Shown piece after piece: positions 42,813 to 44,256 of a stretch of DNA of 44,256 bases. Both the position numbers and the translations under genes were made by a program. Each line of letters starts with the position of its first letter. Position 1 is the stretch's first letter. The stretch is from Lachnospiraceae bacterium (GTDB taxonomy: Bacteria; Bacillota; Clostridia; Lachnospirales; Lachnospiraceae), in contig JAFWWB010000065.1 of the NCBI GenBank assembly GCA_017518185.1, positions 1-44,256 on the forward strand, in the 5' to 3' direction. The notes beneath the pieces were generated by a model that saw only the letters and a list, made by a program, of their open reading frames with translations, did no database searches and was not told the DNA's origin.

Positions 42813-44256
42813 ATGATACATACCGGGAATAACGAGATATTGTGTCCAAAGTGCATGACACTGCAGAGTGCGGGAAACAGCTCTGCATATTGTGAGCACT
42901 GCGGAAGCCCGTTGGATATTGAAAACAAGCCATACCAGCTGAGGCCGGGGACTGTTCTGGCGAACCGCTATATCATTGGCAGCGTACTTGGCGCAGGGGG
43001 ATTTGGCATCACCTATACCGGCTGGGACAGCAGGCTTTCGGCGCGTATAGCCATCAAGGAATATTTCCCCGTAGGCTTTGTAGACAGGCGTGCCGATGAC
43101 GGCAGCGATCTGACCGTTACCGCGGGAAACGAAGCCGCTGTATTCGAAAAGCAGAAAAGACGCTTCATTGAGGAAGCAAGGATCCTTGCAAAGTTCCTGA
43201 ATGATCCTGCCATAGTCAGCGTGATCGATGTGATCACCGAAAACAATACCGCATACACGGTAATGCATCTTATTTCAGGCATGAATCTTGCCGAGTACAT
43301 TAAGACCTATGGAAATCTTACCTTTGACCAGGCCTACGGAGCGTTGAGACGTGTTATGCTGACTCTCGGAAGGGTTCATGCCGCAGGCCTTATCCACCGG
43401 GATCTCAGTCCTTCCAACATCATGGTCCAGGAGGACGGCAGCCTCATACTTCTGGATTTCGGCTCTGCCCGTGAATATGATGATGAAAACGATAAGAGCA
43501 TGTCCGTCATACTGAAGCCCGGATACGCTCCTTCGGAGCAGTACATCTCCCATGGAGCCCAGGGCCCCTGGACAGACGTTTATTCCGTATGTGCCACGCT
43601 TTACAAGATGATCACCGGCGTGACTCCGGAGAATTCACTCACAAGGATGGGAGCTGATACACTTAAATCTCCATCTGAACTGGGGGCAGTGATAAGCCCG
43701 TCACAGGAAGCTGCACTGTTAAAAGGACTGAACGTGACGAGGGGCGGGCGTTATTCTTCCATGGTTGAGTTGATCGCAGCCCTGGACGGAAGTGCCGATG
43801 CCGGGTGCCCGGATACAGGAAATGTGAATGGTGGATATGTACATACCGAAAACTTGTATGCCGGAAAGCAGGATCCTGGATATACGGATACTGACGCCGG
43901 TTCGACACAGATGATATTTGCGTCATCCAAACCTGTGGTTCAGACTCATACGACTGCAAAAGTCGAAGCCCCAAAAGAGACCTCAGAGAACGTCAGCGTA
44001 TACGGGAATGATGAGGAGACAGAGTATCTTTTTGGAGCTCCTATGGCCGCTGCGGTTTCCGACCAGTCAGAAGCCGGACAGGCTGTTTCTGCACCACCTG
44101 TAAAGAGTGAGCCTGTGATCACACCACAGCCGGAAAGACAGCCTGCAGCTGCATCACAGCCGGTGTCGCCTTCGGTATCATCCACAAAACCGGCCTCAGC
44201 TGCTATTCTCGAAAAAAAGAAAAAGAAGACCGGACTGATAATAGCTGCTGTTGTGC
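42813..44256 (+). CDS. Zinc-ribbon Ser/Thr kinase (kinase 2), 3' end outside window
   Basis: Paralog of the minus-strand kinase at 39135-41657, about 80% alike by eye over the ribbon and kinase domain. Visible: zinc ribbon CPKC and CEHC in the first ~30 residues, kinase domain with LGAGGFGITY, IAIKEYF, HRDLSPSNIM, LDFGSARE, PGYAPSEQY, then a Pro/Ser/Gln-rich linker quite unlike that of kinase 1 and, at the window end, the start of a membrane segment (KKKKKTGLIIAAVV). 481 codons are present; the outside part lies beyond 44256. ATG 42813 has AAAGGA about ten bases ahead; a TTG one codon earlier is possible. It is read away from kinase 1. Confidence 0.88.
   Translation, partial: MIHTGNNEILCPKCMTLQSAGNSSAYCEHCGSPLDIENKPYQLRPGTVLANRYIIGSVLGAGGFGITYTGWDSRLSARIAIKEYFPVGFVDRRADDGSDLTVTAGNEAAVFEKQKRRFIEEARILAKFLNDPAIVSVIDVITENNTAYTVMHLISGMNLAEYIKTYGNLTFDQAYGALRRVMLTLGRVHAAGLIHRDLSPSNIMVQEDGSLILLDFGSAREYDDENDKSMSVILKPGYAPSEQYISHGAQGPWTDVYSVCATLYKMITGVTPENSLTRMGADTLKSPSELGAVISPSQEAALLKGLNVTRGGRYSSMVELIAALDGSADAGCPDTGNVNGGYVHTENLYAGKQDPGYTDTDAGSTQMIFASSKPVVQTHTTAKVEAPKETSENVSVYGNDEETEYLFGAPMAAAVSDQSEAGQAVSAPPVKSEPVITPQPERQPAAASQPVSPSVSSTKPASAAILEKKKKKTGLIIAAVV

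Overview
The window looks like chromosomal DNA of an anaerobic, low-motility-type Firmicute of class Clostridia, most like Lachnospiraceae. This rests on the mraZ-rsmH-ftsL-PBP-mraY-ftsW-divIB-ftsZ order, a ylxM-ffh-rpsP-khpA block, the priA-def-fmt-rsmB-rlmN-prpC-prkC-rsgA-rpe block, a MurE with the DNPR motif expected for meso-diaminopimelate peptidoglycan, frequent ATA and AGG codons and several TTG starts. The assignment is inference from gene content; no rRNA, tRNA or CRISPR was seen.

Layout. (1) 1-800: a GC-richer piece with the 3' part of a secreted SH3/NlpC-P60 peptidoglycan hydrolase on the minus strand. It stops at about 785-802, exactly where ychF begins on the plus strand without its first ~38 residues; two genes cut at one point suggest a chimeric join. 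(2) 799-11427: ychF, lgt, a terminator, then a division and wall operon headed by a clear MraZ operator (10-bp direct repeats) and ending with ftsZ, which has its own promoter. murD, murG, murC and murB are absent from the cluster. (3) 11467-14281: nadD, folP and a phospholipase-D-family lipoprotein that seems to use a CTG start. (4) 14333-23677: a consensus promoter drives ylxM-ffh-rpsP-khpA, with a ylxM start only about 4 nt from the predicted transcription start, followed by a membrane-anchored trigger-factor/FKBP-like foldase, a DUF6020-like membrane protein, recJ, an acyltransferase-like membrane protein and a GH43 glycosidase. (5) 23740-37460: a tiny promoter-terminator unit, then murE-priA-def-fmt-rsmB-rlmN and the phosphatase/PASTA kinase pair with rsgA and rpe, closed by a second DUF6020-like gene. 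(6) 37457-44256: an accessory, more AT-rich region with unknown proteins, a broken AAA-ATPase-like gene and two divergent, closely related zinc-ribbon Ser/Thr kinases with transmembrane segments; the second runs off the window end.

Working together: Lgt, PBP, MraY, FtsW, DivIB, FtsL and FtsZ build the septum and wall; MurE supplies precursor; PrpC and PrkC (PASTA) sense the wall by reversible phosphorylation; Ffh, the anchored foldase, Lgt and the lipoprotein belong to export; Def, Fmt, RsmH, RsmB, RlmN, RsgA and RpsP serve translation. The most novel-looking parts are the twin zinc-ribbon kinases with a duplicated extracellular module, the anchored foldase, the paired DUF6020 genes and the short promoter-terminator transcript ahead of murE.
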